A stretch of 64,000 nucleotides of DNA from Haliotis asinina (GCF_037392515.1 NC_090288.1:7309501-7373500); one strand, 5' to 3'. Positions 47,464 through 60,450 are shown, counted from the first letter of the stretch. The notes: generated by a model not told the origin, from the letters alone. Translations and numbers: made by a program.

Positions 47464-48060
47464 TAGATAGGTGCGTCAAACAGGCATGCAATATATCGCC
47501 CTCTGATAGGTGCTTCAAACAGACATGCAGTATATCGCCTTCTGACAGATACCCCAAAAAGGCATGCTGTATATAGTCTTCTGATAGGATCTTCAAATAG
47601 GCTTGCAGTATATCGCCTTCTGATTGGTGCCTGAAACAGGCATGCACTATATCGCCTTCTGACAGATACCTCAAAAAGGGAAGCTGTATAGCCTTCTAAT
47701 AGGATCTTCAAATAGGCATGCAGTGTGTCGCCTTCTGGTTGGTGCCTGAAACAGGCATGCAGTAAGTTGCCTTCTGGTAGGTGCCAGAAACAGGCTTACA
47801 ATATATCGTCATCTGAGTGGTGTCTGATATGCAGTGTAATGCCTTGTAATAGATACCTAAAAGGGCATTCAATACAACGCCTTCTGATAGGATCCTCAAA
47901 CAGGCTTGCAGTATATCGGTTTCTGGTAGGCGCCTGAACCAGCCATACAGCATATCGCCTTCTGATAGGTACCTGAAACAGGCATGCAATATATCGCCAT
48001 CTGACAAGAGCCTATAAAATACATGAAATATATCTGCTCGGATAGGTGCCTTGAGAGAGA
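47464..48060. repeat. 39-bp minisatellite in the last receptor intron
   Basis: About 15 copies of a unit like gataggtgcctgaaacaggc plus atgcagtatatcgccttct start right after the read-through stop. Variants (aggatcttcaaatagg; gacagatacc..aaaaagg) recur every third unit in the first half, a 117-base higher-order period. Because 39 is a multiple of three, long frames stay open on both strands, but they are not genes. Confidence 0.93.
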
Positions 48061-49035
48061 TATGCCATAATTATATTTCTCATGATAGACGGCTCTAGCA
48101 AATTTACAACATGGTATCGAATAATTATGTCTGATGTGGTATAGCAGCCAATAAATTTGTTCCGTTAATACATTACGTTAATGTGTCTGGGCATGGCTTT
48201 GGGCTTCGTGCATGTCTACCTCTTTGTTCTCAACTAACGCTTCACATATCACCTTTGCTTTGCTTCAATTTGAATGTTTCCGAAGCATTGAAAATTGCAT
48301 CTAACATTGAATAGGGACATTAATATAGATCGTCGCTCTCACTGTAACAGAAAAGTTGTTCACCCTTATTTTGTTATCGTTCCATTATTGTAAAACATGA
48401 ATTAAAAAGAAAAAGTATGAAAAATTGTCTTCCTACATTTACAACCTATTTTAATGAATGATAGAAGTACATGTTTTGGGCTGGCATTTCGGTAAACCTA
48501 CAAAAAGACCTGAATACATTCCCGTTCTTGAATTACCCGCCCTTGATTATCACTTGCCATTTTACATTTGGTACATTACTGGGTCTGACCTACCAGTAAG
48601 AATGCTAGTGACAAACCGACCTCAACACAGCGCCCGTTCATATTCATTATTATCTATTTTGAGAGAAGTTTGATGTTGACAAGCTGACTGATACGCAATA
48701 TTCTTTTGAGCGAGAGGTCCACAACTAGCGCTGGTTTGGCTTTCAAGTAAAACGAGTTGCCTCCCTTCCCCACCACACGAGTGAACGCAGGTCCTGTTTA
48801 CCGAGATGTATGTACACAAGATAATGTACTGGCAAAAGTCGTTATTTGGGGGAGATGAACATTTGCTGGTCAGAAACATTCTGTGTAAGCGAATGATATA
48901 AAAAGTGTGTTTGCAAAGTGAATGGCAACTGATTGATCACTTGCTCGATCTAACTATACTAACTTTCTACTGATCCAACTTCTAAATGCCTCTCAAAGAG
49001 AAGTTATATAAAAACGTTTTAACACTACTCTCCAG
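48061..49035 (+). other. Rest of the last receptor intron
   Basis: No repeat or exon recognised apart from a 72-codon plus-strand frame at 48458-48673 of unknown meaning. The intron ends with acceptor acactactctccag at 49035. Confidence 0.5.
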
Positions 49036-49167
49036 AAATTTGCCCCGGGAGCTGGTCAGCCGAGACGCGTGGAGGACCGCATCACCGGAGAGAGGTTCAC
49101 AGCCGACGGTTCCGACTTGAAGACAAGAACAGACGATGCTGCAGATGGCGCAAGGGGACTGCCATAG
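49036..49167 (+). CDS. Ionotropic glutamate receptor, cytoplasmic tail exon
   Basis: Acceptor cactactctccag (AG 49034-49035) followed by 43 codons and TAG at 49165-49167, in phase with the donor at 47451. The tail reads KFAPGAGQPRRVEDRITGER, then a run rich in Asp, Thr and Lys, ending GARGLP. It is hydrophilic, as expected after M4, and higher in GC than the surrounding intron. It does not end in a classical PDZ-binding motif. The five exons together give 480 residues. Confidence 0.65.
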   Translation, partial: KFAPGAGQPRRVEDRITGERFTADGSDLKTRTDDAADGARGLP

Positions 49168-50730
49168 AGCGCTTCTCGCGCTATGTGTGATTGGTCGAAC
49201 AATCTTTCTATGCAGTATCGGACATTCTGGTTGGTTGTATGTTGTTCCGGTTGCTTGTATGCTGTGCATTTTCTTGGAATTGTACGGGAAGTCTTCAGAC
49301 AATTACTGTGGATTGTATCAGGGATTAATGTTATGAATTACCATTTTAAAAATCCAAGAGAATTCGATGATCAACGTCGCAAAGGAAATTACAAGGGCTA
49401 CTCGTTTTGACCAGATCGTGATATCTTGATTCAACTGTGAACATAAATCGGTTGGTGAAGCAGTCCTGAAAGTATAAGGGTTCTTGGAATTATTAATATT
49501 TCACCTCAGGAGGAGTTTAAGCAATGTACCCCCTTGTCACTGATCTAGTGTATATATGTTTTGTACATCTTCAGTTAGATAGACCAATCACAGTAAATTT
49601 ATATAGGGCGTACACACCTGGAAGAACGTTAAGCACCGTGCTTTTATCATTTACGTTCCGAACTTCTTGTATCATTTCAAATGTATCTGCAAGTGACACT
49701 TGCCTAATTTTTATGGTACCTTCGAGCATAGGTATAGTTCGAGCTGACAAACCTATGAAAACAGAGTTGGACAAATTTCCAGATGCTCGTGTGTACTTAT
49801 ATATGAAACAGCTGGGAAAACAGTGGAAACGATAGTCAAAGTGCCATAACCATGATATAGTTACCACAGGTGTTTTTCATCAGATGATCATTCCGTATTC
49901 TGTATACCAGTACAGGAGTGGCACTTTGAATACAAAAACACTGCATTGTCAGTAATAAAGATGGAATACAAGTTTAAATGTTAAATTCATGAGGAAATAT
50001 GTAGACTGAGGTGCTTAATTATTTCCAGGTGTATAGCATGTAGTTAAACGTCATCATCCACCTCGCGGCCACATCTTATTAAACTGTATCTGCATCCCTC
50101 ATCTTCTGTCTCTGAAGACACAATCCAGTATGTTAACTTGCCTCATGGTTGTCAGCAAAGTGATATAGAGTATGGTGATGACGAATCTCTAGAGATTCTG
50201 AACTACAATTTTGGGTGGGCTTCTTAGCAGTACATTATTTTGCAGATTTTCGTGGACGTGACATTCAGATTTTACGCCGCTTCTTCAGAAAAGTATTGTA
50301 TTCATGGATAAATGCTGGATTTTGTCTTGCTTCACTTTGTTCTTTACTTAATCTTTATCGTTTTGTAAAATAGTCATCAAATAATAATAAAAAGGTAAAT
50401 TACCTCCCCTTGCGTTTCAGTATTGCTTCAAGACAGGAATCATAAAGATTTATATTGCAAAACATCCCCCAACAAAGGTCTGCCAATTATACCTGCAGCC
50501 CTGAAACCATTTGGGTTATATATTTCAGATTATATTTTTAATACAAAATTCGAAAATAAATAATCCTTTCATAAAAACAACAAAATTTTTACCAGACATT
50601 TCTAGTAAAAGAAAAGTTGTACCTTCCGCTTAGTGCGTTTTTTCTTCAGATTTTTGTTTGTTGTTACACTACCAATATTACATCTCACCATTATCGAAAC
50701 ATGGTTCTTTCATGAAATCCTCCTTTTTAA
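49168..50730 (+). other. 3' UTR of the receptor gene and intergenic sequence
   Basis: AATAAA at 49954-49959 is the first canonical poly(A) signal after the stop, giving a 3' UTR near 800 bases. A minus-strand frame at 49571-49867 (98 codons, containing SNSVFIGLSARTIP and VLNVLPGVYALYKF) looks mildly protein-like but is not assigned. Confidence 0.4.
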
Positions 50731-50893
50731 GTGAGTGAGTTTAGTTTTATGCCGCTTTTAGCAATATTCCAGCAATTTCACGGTGGGGGGACACCAGAAA
50801 ATGGGCTTCACAGATTGTACCCATGTGGGGAATCGAACACGGGTCGTCGGCGTGACGAGCGAACGGTTTAACCACTAGGCTACACCACCGCCC
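50731..50893 (+). repeat. SINE family A, near full length
   Basis: The best copy of the family here: aagtgagtgagtttagtttt, 'atgccgcttttagcaatattccagcaatttcacgg', 'gacaccagaaaatgggcttcacagattgtacccatgtggggaatcgaacacgggtc', 'gacgagcgaacggtttaaccactaggctacaccaccgcccc', in order. Confidence 0.9.
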
Positions 50894-51477
50894 CTCCTCA
50901 GTTTAAGATATCCTCTCCCAAAACAACAACTGGTGCAGATGATTTGATACAACCCAGGCTAGGTGCTACATTTCCACAGCTGTTTTTATTGCTACGAGGT
51001 ATGTTTGAAACGCAGGTCTAAACCCCTGCGGTATTTCCGCGACAGGCGAATCTGTGCACCCGATTCTGGTAATGCAACGCATTGACTCACTAACGATAGA
51101 CGGGCAATGGGAGACGCCGTTTAAAGGAGTGGTTCCGCTAAATGTGTTTGGCTGGATTACAAGCACTTTTAGTTTGTAGAAGCAGCGGGCTAAATTTGGT
51201 ATCCAGTGATTTGACGGATTGAACAGCAATGCGCCCAATAGCAATCGTCTTTTTCTTCATACGGCATATATATGAACAATTCTGAATACCTGTCCTATTT
51301 CAAAACGTATTTAATTATAAATATATACGTAGACTTCTCAGTGCCAATCACAGAGTGTGCAACAGTTTATGTACAGCCCCACAATACCAAAAATGATATT
51401 CTGAAACCAATTCTAAAACAATATACTGAACATCAGAAGAAGAAGAAGAATTTATGCAACAACGTTTGTTTCTTGTT
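50894..51477. other. Intergenic; GC-richer island at about 50960-51250
   Basis: The island carries a 92-codon minus-strand frame (NTFSGTTPLNGVSHCPSIVS) that stands out from its AT-rich surroundings and may be a decayed element. Not assigned. Confidence 0.3.
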
Positions 51478-51680
51478 TAACACTGCACTCGACCATATTC
51501 CAGGCGAGATACATGGCCACTGTCTGCAAAATTGGACAAGACAATCCAGTGGTCAACAGCATGAGCATCGAGCTACAATCCACCTCTCAGCGAGCCTGAA
51601 CTCCCGATACCTTAATTTAGTCACCTCTTACCACAAGAATGGGTTGCTGAATATCGATTCTTACCGGGATCTTCACTGGT
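51478..51680 (-). repeat. Dispersed repeat family B, minus orientation
   Basis: Parts in order: 'ttaacactgcactcgaccatattccaggcgag', 'aattggacaagacaatccagtggtcaacagcatgagcatcgagc', 'agcgagcctgaactcccgat', 'gtcacctcttaccacaag'. A weaker copy lies at 54010-54150 ('gtctggatcaggcattccagtgag', 'agcaagcctgaccatcagtcacctcttataacaag'). Confidence 0.7.
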
Positions 51681-52282
51681 TGTATGCAAGGAAGGAAGGA
51701 ATATTGCAAGTTTCCAGTCAGTCACGGGATGATTATTGGAAACAAACACACACAAAAAAAAAAAACCAAAAAAAACAAAAAACCCAGAGACATACAGATT
51801 GCTGGATTGTTTTCATTATCATATATAAAATATTCATCCTGTATACAATATGACCACATACAGTAAACATTGGCTGGCATAAGGCACAGGAAGACACACA
51901 AGGATTTGGCAACTGAAGCTACACATACACAAACATCACAGTCGGGGCCATGTCCAGGGAGACCCTTGGTCGGCAGGCAAAGGGCGTGGTATTATGCAGG
52001 TGTCCACACTTAGGTCAAGGTCAGGGGTCACATCCAGGCAACTTCAGCAGAAAAGCTGCGTTTATACTGATGCCATTGAGAAATAGAACAATGTGTCATT
52101 TTCACAAGGGAAAACATATCTGATCCATTTTTTGAAAAACTGCATTTATACTATCTGAGAAACCAAAGAAGGTGTTGTTTCATTGGCAGAAATATATCTA
52201 AACGATTTTTTGAAAAGCTACATTTAAACTGATGCCACTGTAAACCACTATGCTAGTTTTCTGAAACTGGCCAGGGCCGAGT

Positions 52283-52376
52283 TTTTCAAGGCTCTCTTAG
52301 CGCTAAGACAGTTGCAAGTGCCACACCTTAACACTGACTTACGATTGTCTTAGCACTAAGAGAGCTTGAAAAATCT
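52283..52376. repeat. Short fold-back element, copy 4 (best arms)
   Basis: Arms tttttcaaggctctcttagc gctaagac and gtcttagcactaagagagc ttgaaaaatc are almost perfectly complementary around a 40-base loop. It is the clearest member of the family also seen at 18525, 29055 and 43005. Confidence 0.75.
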
Positions 52377-53149
52377 AGGTCAGGAACACCTTCAGATTTT
52401 AGTGTGAGTTTATCCAAAAGCTAATTCTGGAGTTACAGAGGGTGGCTTCTTATAAATTTAACAATTTTCAACTAGATACGATAGATACAGTCACCAATGC
52501 TGGTACTGAAAAGGAACTTTAAAGTCCTTTGAATAATGAACCAGTGAGGACATAAGAAAATATAATCACATCTCCATTATGATAATACTCCATTTATGTC
52601 AAATGTTTCCCTCAACACAGGGATTGGCAGCTTGCACTCACATTTGCTTCTGGCCTCAACAAAGAAAACAAAAAGATTTTTTGTTTTTCTTGGACGATCA
52701 CTCAGTGATTTGATGAATCAGAACAACAGATTGCCACAAACTACATAACAAAGTAAACGAAAGTTTAAAATAGTTGCTAAAACGTATAATAAAATTTTAT
52801 GCTAAAAATATATGACTATTTCAAAAGACCCATGAAAACATGAAAATGTATAGCATTTCTAACATCAATGGCATCAGTGTCAAGCATGATAGACCCTGTA
52901 GCTCTATAGCTGCAAGACAACATTGTGGCAATATATACATACTACCTGAAACTAGATATTCAACATAAAAAGACATACCTATAAATAAATCACGTAAAAA
53001 AGAAAACTGTCATGTACAAGTATAAGAGAATATCTTAATACAAATATTTCATCTAAAACATCATATACACATCTACAAAATACATTATGTATCCCTACAT
53101 GTCCCTACATTTACATGTAAATCCCCCCTCGAGTTTTAGTCATAGTATA

Positions 53150-53525
53150 ACCAATGTATCCTCACTCACTCACCAAACGGGCTCAGTGAAATTTTTTCAC
53201 TTCATCTCACTTCACCGATTCACTGTCAGTTTTTTGCTCACTCACTCACTCACTCACCAAACCAACTCACTCAATGCCAGCTATTCTCTCACCTCACCAA
53301 ACTGACACACTGTCAACTTTTAACTCACTCACCCACCAAACTGACTCCGTACATGCCAGCTATTCACTCACATCACCAAACTGACTCACTGTCAGCTTTT
53401 CACGCAGTCATCAAACCAACTCATTGCAAGCTATTCATTCACCACACCAAACTGACTCACTCTCAGCTTTTCACTTACTCACCAAACCGACTCACTCAGT
53501 GCAAGCTATTTTCTTATTCTAAAAC
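53150..53525. repeat. Imperfect tandem repeat rich in tcactcactcaccaaac
   Basis: Diverged copies of 'caccaaactgactcactgtcagcttttcac' and 'accaaaccaactcactcaatgcaagctatt' alternate at an offset near 75 bases. Short Ser/Thr/His-rich frames here are by-products. Confidence 0.85.
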
Positions 53526-56500
53526 ACAAAAAATTCCCTAAAATATAAACTCACACTTTTAAGTGTTCCATCTGACACTGAATGCTAAACTGCTGTTAAA
53601 AGAACTTAATCACTGAGATGTCTATTTTTCTGCATGTCCTTTCAGAAGACAACCTAAAGATTGTCTAATCACTGATTGTATTTTTCATAAGAGCATACAC
53701 ACCAGATAAATATGGCATGTACATTTTTAAAAGCAGTTACTGAAAAATATTCCAACATTCATACTTCAAGCAGAACCCATATTTCATACCATTGGAGGAC
53801 ACTCTCAATGCAACCAAAATCCAAAATACAACCCAGCATTGCCAAATATTCTGACACAGAAAACATATCAACTTCAAAATAAAAATCAATACTAACACAA
53901 AGAAAACAGTTTAACAGCAAATATTGACCCTTGTGATCATAAACAATGACTGCACGACAAACTGATGTTTTGTTTGATTATTTCTTGCCTGAAGACAAAA
54001 GAAGAGGCAGCTGGAGAGAGTGCCTTTTTGTCTGGATCAGGCATTCCAGTGAGAATGAGAACTGGAAATGAAATGTGACAACCAGTTCAGCAAGCCTGAC
54101 CATCAGTCACCTCTTATAACAAGTATGGTTTACTGAAACCAATTCTAACAATATTATGACAGGTTCAAGAGAGAATATACTGCTGGGACTAAGTACATGG
54201 CGCATAACACATGGATAGGATTCAGTGAACCAAATACAATAATCACATATTGGACTAAATCATAACAAATGAAATAAAATCTTATAAAATAGCTTAAGCT
54301 TAAAATATATGAAAAATAACTTTGGTCACACTTCATGCTTTGAGCAAACAAAATAAAACCTATAAAACACTTGTGTGTAAAACTGGACTAGAATGAATTC
54401 ATCTTCACAAACTGAATATTTGAACTTAATTTTCACATAAATTAAAAATGTTGAGACATAAACTCTATTTCAAATTTTCAGTTTTTCTTCCCTTCACAGT
54501 TGGGGACATCTTTACTCCAAAAAATGGTCATGATAAAAAAAACTGTAGCTGTTTTGTTTATAAAAAAGTACATTATAATTTTATACAAAATGAACATTAA
54601 CCAATCTTGTCAGATACATTCTAAGAATACTGAAAATAACTGTGTAAGGCTGACATAGCCACAATGACAACATTCAAATATACCATAAAAAAGTAGGGGA
54701 TTTGGGATTTACAAAACTGATAACATGCAAATGATGAAGTCAAGAAAAACAAAATGAAGAGAAATAAAGGTAAAATGTGAAAATTTATTCCACTCCTTTG
54801 GAAATGTTTCATCTGTATGGATATATATTACTTTTTCTCATATGCATTGCCATTGGCTAGTGGTATGGTTGCAAAATGGCATATCCCCTACTTTTTTGGA
54901 ACGGTATATACTAACCCCTGTAATACAGTCTTTTGTATACAGTTCTAAACACCATGGCCAAGCAAGTGACAGTACATAGTCTTGTTTGTCATCAATACAT
55001 AAATGAATGTGATTCTGTTGCATTTGATTGGATAAACAAGCAATGTTTGGTCTACGTTGTGTTTCCCTACACCAAAATACAATTAGGTCATGCCCAATAA
55101 TGGACAACTGTTTTGTTGGTCAATAATAGAATAGGCATGGCTTGTGTTGAATCTTTTAATCTTTTAATTTTCCAAAATTGATTTAGGTATGGTTTGCAAG
55201 ATACACAAATGAACAGTGTGACCCCATTTTGACACTGATGCCTCTGTTAAAAACAAAAAATCATAGACGTCAATTCCTGAAAAAATACTTCCTTCACAAA
55301 TGTTTTCACTCAGTCATTTTGGTCATGAAGATATTATATATGCATGTTTGGTGGTGAAGCTTCCATATAAATTGACACATTACAAAAAATAATACTTTTC
55401 TTTATATATTTCACTTCTAAGGTTTGATCCAAAGAAGGTTCCTTTTCAAAACGTATCCACTAAACTCTGTCCCGTCCACGAAAGCACTTGTAACATTGTG
55501 GGCCATCATAACTCTATACTACATCATTGCTTTATGACTGACACAGCACTACAAAATTTTATGAGTAAGTTCTCTAGATACACATACAAGAGTGCATCTA
55601 TCGATTGTCTGGGAATATTAATTCACACCATATGAGCAAAACCTAATCTGAAGAGAGCACCAAGAAGATGACAGGAAACATTTTTTAAATAGCTGTTATC
55701 AATATGTTAAAAAGCTCTTTCAAAATCCTATAAAAAATCAGTCACACAAATAAAATCCTACTATGACATTCACAAATTACAAAATCCATAAAACTCGGTT
55801 GTATTTTAATGTTTTTAGAAAAATAGCTTCTAAAAAACTTTGATGCCCTATTTAATATGCACCAATGATATATGTAGAATATACCAATGTCATAAGGCTT
55901 TGATTAATACGCTTAGAGCAAATCAAACTGATATGTCCAGGCACAACCTTTTCTAAAAACATAGCGATAAAAATATTTCTGTTTATGAGTCTCATTTGAA
56001 AACCATGCCGTCTCCAAACTGTGATGAGATCTTATTCAATCAAAGTTAACAAAATTTCATAAAAAAATAATTGAATGCAATGTTGTGATTCCGTAATGCT
56101 TTTACCTATTAAACATATAGTTTCCTTTTAGTAAAGAAATGGTCTTGAAATATGAGGCAAAACACCCTTAAAAACATTATGGATCATAGTTAGAAAATAT
56201 CAGTGAGATGCTGAATTGAGATACCAACTCAGTATGGCAATTAATTATACCTAGCATGAGTGAAGTTTGAATTCGTTACATTTAGGAACAGTTTTCACCA
56301 TTAGCATGATTGATTGGATGGTGTTGTTAAATGTACTGCTCCACTTTTGATAAGAATATTCCTCCATCTTTCCAGGCTACACAACAAAATTCTCATATTG
56401 AGTGTATATATACCTGACATACCTGAATATCCTTATGAGAAGTTGAACAGTATATAAACCACAAGTTTTGATTCATTTGATTACCCGTTGAACATATCAA

Positions 56501-57347
56501 TGTTTAATAAATCTACAATATTATTACTAACTGTATAATAACATCGCTTGATGCTGGACTCACGACATCATAATGGTATACAGTTATTACGTCACAATGC
56601 TAATTCCTCTGTCACAGTGGCATTAGACCTTGCTTGACTCGCAGATAGCTGAGCCATCATATGGAACACAGTTTCTATCTATTTATGTTGGAGAGTAACA
56701 AATAGAATACTGAACTCGTTTCTGCAAAATACCATTTTCAATAAAAACCTTGCAAGGTTGTGTATTAAACTTGCTTTCACTCGATTGATACCAAATCATT
56801 AACTTGTTTAATAAATATTTTCTCCTCTATCTTTTTAATTGGATACACAAAAAACAATTCTCAAATTATGTCTAGTGTATATCTAAATATACTTGACATA
56901 CCTCTTTATCCAACGGAGAATTGAGTAGCACATAACAATCTGTTACAATTCATTAGGTCACCTAAATTCTTCAAAGACAACTTTCCCATCATAAGTCATA
57001 TCAAGTGACTATCAATCAATTAATAATCTATTAATTAGTGACAATGAATGAAATGTCATCAATAGCTGGTCTGCATTACTGATGGCATCTTTTCCAACAA
57101 ATATGTCAGATTTTTAATATAACCATATTGGTGGAATCTGGTTGAAAATGTTGTGAATCCTGACCAGATTGTACTGGTTGTTATCTATGCAGTCATGACT
57201 ATGCCCCACATACACAACCTTCATGAATTTAATGAATGATGACTTTCTATCAAAAGCCAATAATAAATATTTTTGTCATGTTGAGGGCAAACAGAGAGAA
57301 TTAACACATAGGGTTTTGAAGATACAGGCATTTACACCTTGTGGGAC

Positions 57348-57650
57348 TTGACATGAAGTGTTGATGGATTTCACATGAAACGTTGATGGATTTCACATGA
57401 AACATTGATGTACTTCACATGAAATGTTGATAGTTTTGACATGACATGTTGATGGACTTAAGATGAGATATTGATGAACTTAGCATGAAACACCGAGACT
57501 TGCCATATAACATTGATGGACTTGACATGAAGTACTAAATAGGTGCTACATGAAATGTTGATGGACTTGACATGAAACATTGATGGCCTGGCATGAAACA
57601 CTGATGGACTTGACATGAAATGTTGATAGACTTGACATGAAACATTGCAC
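57348..57650. repeat. 25-26 bp minisatellite (ttgatggacttgacatgaaac)
   Basis: About twelve diverged copies of a unit like gacttgacatgaaacattga plus tgga. It lies some 370 bases beyond the stop of the distal GRAM terminal exon, probably in its 3' UTR. Confidence 0.9.
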
Positions 57651-58017
57651 AGTAATGATTACAGCTGCCCAACTTTCACATGGGCAGGTCACACAACTGT
57701 TGTCTTAGGGTCCAGCCACTGACAGTCTCAGAGTTAGGTCTGGGATTTCTCCAGACACCCATCGTTCCCAAAATAACACCTTGGTTTCATGGCCCCTGGA
57801 ATTGCTCACTGGACATGTTGGATGACATTGAAAAATTGTGATCTAAAAACAATTATCTGGCTCTCCCTGTCTGGGAAAACACACTGACTGCACAAACAAA
57901 AATCACAAGCCTTGAACATCAGATTTGTCCCCTTTGGACTAACATCTTGAACAACACATCATTATGTCGGTTGAGCTGTATCCCTGGGCTGGTTTTGTGT
58001 AACCCCTGTTGAGCACT

Positions 58018-58200
58018 TTAGTCATACGATGCACCAATGCTGAAATTTTGAAACTGTTTGACATGTTGTCTGTTTCTCGTGGAAACAATTGCAGCTTTTG
58101 GCATCTGTCCTGTAGCCCATGGCAACTCGTTAAACAAACCATAATCCTGTAAGCTGTCGAACAATTCATCTCGATTCAGCAAACCTCCTAGAAGCAGCGG
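58018..58200 (-). CDS. GRAM-domain protein, distal alternative last exon (A)
   Basis: On the minus strand an acceptor gtctcatttcag (AG 58202-58201) opens 60 codons ending in TAA at 58018-58020: PLLLGGLLNRDELFDSLQ, then DYGLFNELPWATGQ and a basic, polar tail ending FSIGASYD. The first half is the last beta strand and helix of a GRAM domain (family pattern '..F..FLNRDEAFDLI'). It starts in phase 0 and so can follow the exon at 61832-61900 directly (SDK + PLLLGG). It is homologous to exon B at 60501-60662 (12 of the first 30 residues identical by eye) and takes the same position, so the two should be mutually exclusive. The frame is also open upstream of the acceptor. Confidence 0.72.
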   Translation of the reverse strand, partial: PLLLGGLLNRDELFDSLQDYGLFNELPWATGQMPKAAIVSTRNRQHVKQFQNFSIGASYD

Positions 58201-58416
58201 CTGAAATGAGACCGACATGATCATGCTGAAGGTGTTTTCATCAATGTTACTGTTGTCTGAATTAGAACAAACCAAACTAATGTCAACTCTGAATGACTGG
58301 TGGCATCTTTCTCATGTTCAGACTTCATTCATTTGATACTCATGCATTTTTAAGGTACAGAAGCCACACCTCTGCAGCTAACATGTAAAGATGGATTCTG
58401 TGCATATTGACTGGGG

Positions 58417-58680
58417 ATACTACTGGCAAACAAGGATTAGTTCAGCATTGACCTGACAGTTGACTCGTATTATCATATATGAATGCTACTCACTAGCCCT
58501 TGCCATCGTGAGTGAAGGCGCCAATGATCCACGATCAAGTTCTACACCAACCACATGAAAGCCTCATGAGCAAGGCATGTGCAGTTACGTGCTGAGTCAA
58601 TGTCATCATCATGCACTGCACATGCACTGTATATAGCTTTTGCTGTGCTGGTCCAAATTATCCTTGTTTGCCAGTAATAA
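58417..58680. repeat. Fold-back sequence between the two alternative last exons
   Basis: The arm tactggcaaacaaggatta near 58422 has its complement at taatccttgtttgccagtaa (imperfect) near 58655-58677, about 215 bases apart. Probably a small MITE. Confidence 0.5.
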
Positions 58681-60111
58681 GGACAATTATATGGCACTGA
58701 TATTCATGGTACACAACTAAAAAGAGTCAAAGGAAGGAGCACATTTGAGGCGAGATGACTCAGATACGACAAAAAATTAACTGACATTTGGATTAGATTT
58801 ACATCAGCAAACACATTGAAAATCACATTCCTTTCCCTTTTATCAAATATCAATAGTTCTGAACAAAGATCAAAGTCAAGCTTTCATGAAAAATGGTGAC
58901 ATGTAAAATCAGTGTGAGTGCTGCCTCAGTCGAGTACATTGGGTGAGAGAAAACAACTGAAAAAGGAAATAAAGTGAATAACAGTTTGAGAGTTCTGAAA
59001 CAAAATTACTTGAGTTGAGAACAGGACTGTCAAAATCTGCTATTGCAGAGGGATTAATTCACCGATGTTCTGATGAAACATAGCATGAATGAATAATGTT
59101 CAAATGAAAACATGTACATTCTTTTACCCAGAAACCATTACTTTCAGACCAAACAATCTGCATAAACAGTAACAGCATAATAATACACATAACAGCCATT
59201 AGTTTTTGACAAAACACAGCATTAACACTGCATGAGGCTTAGCAAAGACAGAGTAAGAATCAAAGTTAATATGCCTATCTAGGGTTACCGCATCTCTGAA
59301 ACCTTGACAACTGACTACCTACCTTGACCTTGACTTTTTTCAGTGTTACATAATCCATTTGAAAGTAAGGCCCCATCCCAGACAAGGCATATAATACACA
59401 CATTACTTTGACAGAAGGTGTAAGCACAAACATTTGTTTTTCTATGACATGACCTTGACATTTGACATTTTCATGACATGGCTGAAGAATTCCTCAGGAT
59501 CATTTGGAAGAATGAAGAATGCCAACACTTTTTACATGTATGTATTATAGTGATTAGAAAACGTCATAACTGGTAGCCATCAAACTCATTAAGGAACAGT
59601 GGGTCACAGGTGTGTTAATAAACTGTTAATAGAATGGAAGCTGAATTGGTTACATGTTATACCACAGTGATTTGGTGAAGTGATGAAGTCTTGTGGTTAA
59701 AGCATTCCTAGTCAAGCTGACGACCTGGGTTTGATTCCCCACCTGGGCACAATGTGTGAAGAACATTTCTGGTGTCCCTGCCATGATACTGCTGATTTGC
59801 CTCATGAAACCTTACTCACTCAACGTAGTGATGGATGCAACCATAAATGACAACAAAATAAACAGATGAATGATCACAATTGTAAAAATAATGAAATGAT
59901 GATCAGCACTAACACACTGCCATATGAGATTTTTTTAAAATACCAAATAAACACTAAGTTGGTTCATTTTGACAATACCCAATCACCAGTGATTAAATCC
60001 TGCTTGATTGATTGAAACACTGACATGGCACTGCAGTAAGACCTTGGATTAATGCAATGACGTTGGGGACACATGCAAGTAGCTCACAATACCATGCAAA
60101 ATAACATAAAA
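58681..60111 (-). other. Intron / 3' UTR sequence; SINE family A copy at 59686-59825 (minus)
   Basis: The SINE copy reads 'cttgtggttaaagcattcctag', 'gacctgggtttgattccccacctgggcacaatgtgtgaag', 'tggtgtccctgccatgatactgctga' in order. Nothing else was recognised. Confidence 0.5.
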
Positions 60112-60450
60112 CACCATCATCAAAAGAACTTAACATGAATGCACTATGATCTAAAGAACAAAACATGAAAGCTTCTTCATCTATGTACAAAAGATGAATT
60201 CACCACCATCTAAAGAACAAAAGATGAATGCACCACCATCTAAAGAACAAAAGATGAATGCACCATTATCTTGAAAAACAAAAACAAAACATGAACGCAC
60301 CATCATATAAAGAGCAAAATATGAATGCAATATTATCTAAAGAAAAAACATGAAAGCACCAGCATCTAAAGAACAAAACATAACAACACTATCATCTAAA
60401 AACACAATACATGAAAGCACCATAAACTGAAGCACCATCAACTAAAACCT
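60112..60450. repeat. About 30-bp minisatellite (ctaaagaacaaaacatgaatgcaccaccat)
   Basis: Ten or so diverged copies, just beyond the stop of the proximal GRAM terminal exon and so probably in its 3' UTR. The two best units, near 60200-60260, are identical over 30 bases. Confidence 0.92.

Larger units (their letters stand above)
51850..57347 (-). other. Long AT-rich gene-free stretch beyond the distal GRAM terminal exon
   Basis: Apart from the repeats listed separately it holds no recognisable gene. Interspersed repeats are sparse compared with 25-45 kb, which would fit a long 3' UTR of the minus-strand GRAM gene. A minus-strand AATAAA lies near 54783-54788. This is an inference. Confidence 0.3.

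Noticed and set aside
47109-47711. A 200-codon minus-strand open frame
   Set aside because: It is the antisense shadow of the receptor exon continued into the 39-bp repeat, whose unit length keeps any frame open.
48458-48673. A 72-codon plus-strand frame in the last receptor intron
   Set aside because: No good acceptor-donor pair puts it in phase with the receptor, and the tail exon at 49036 fits directly.
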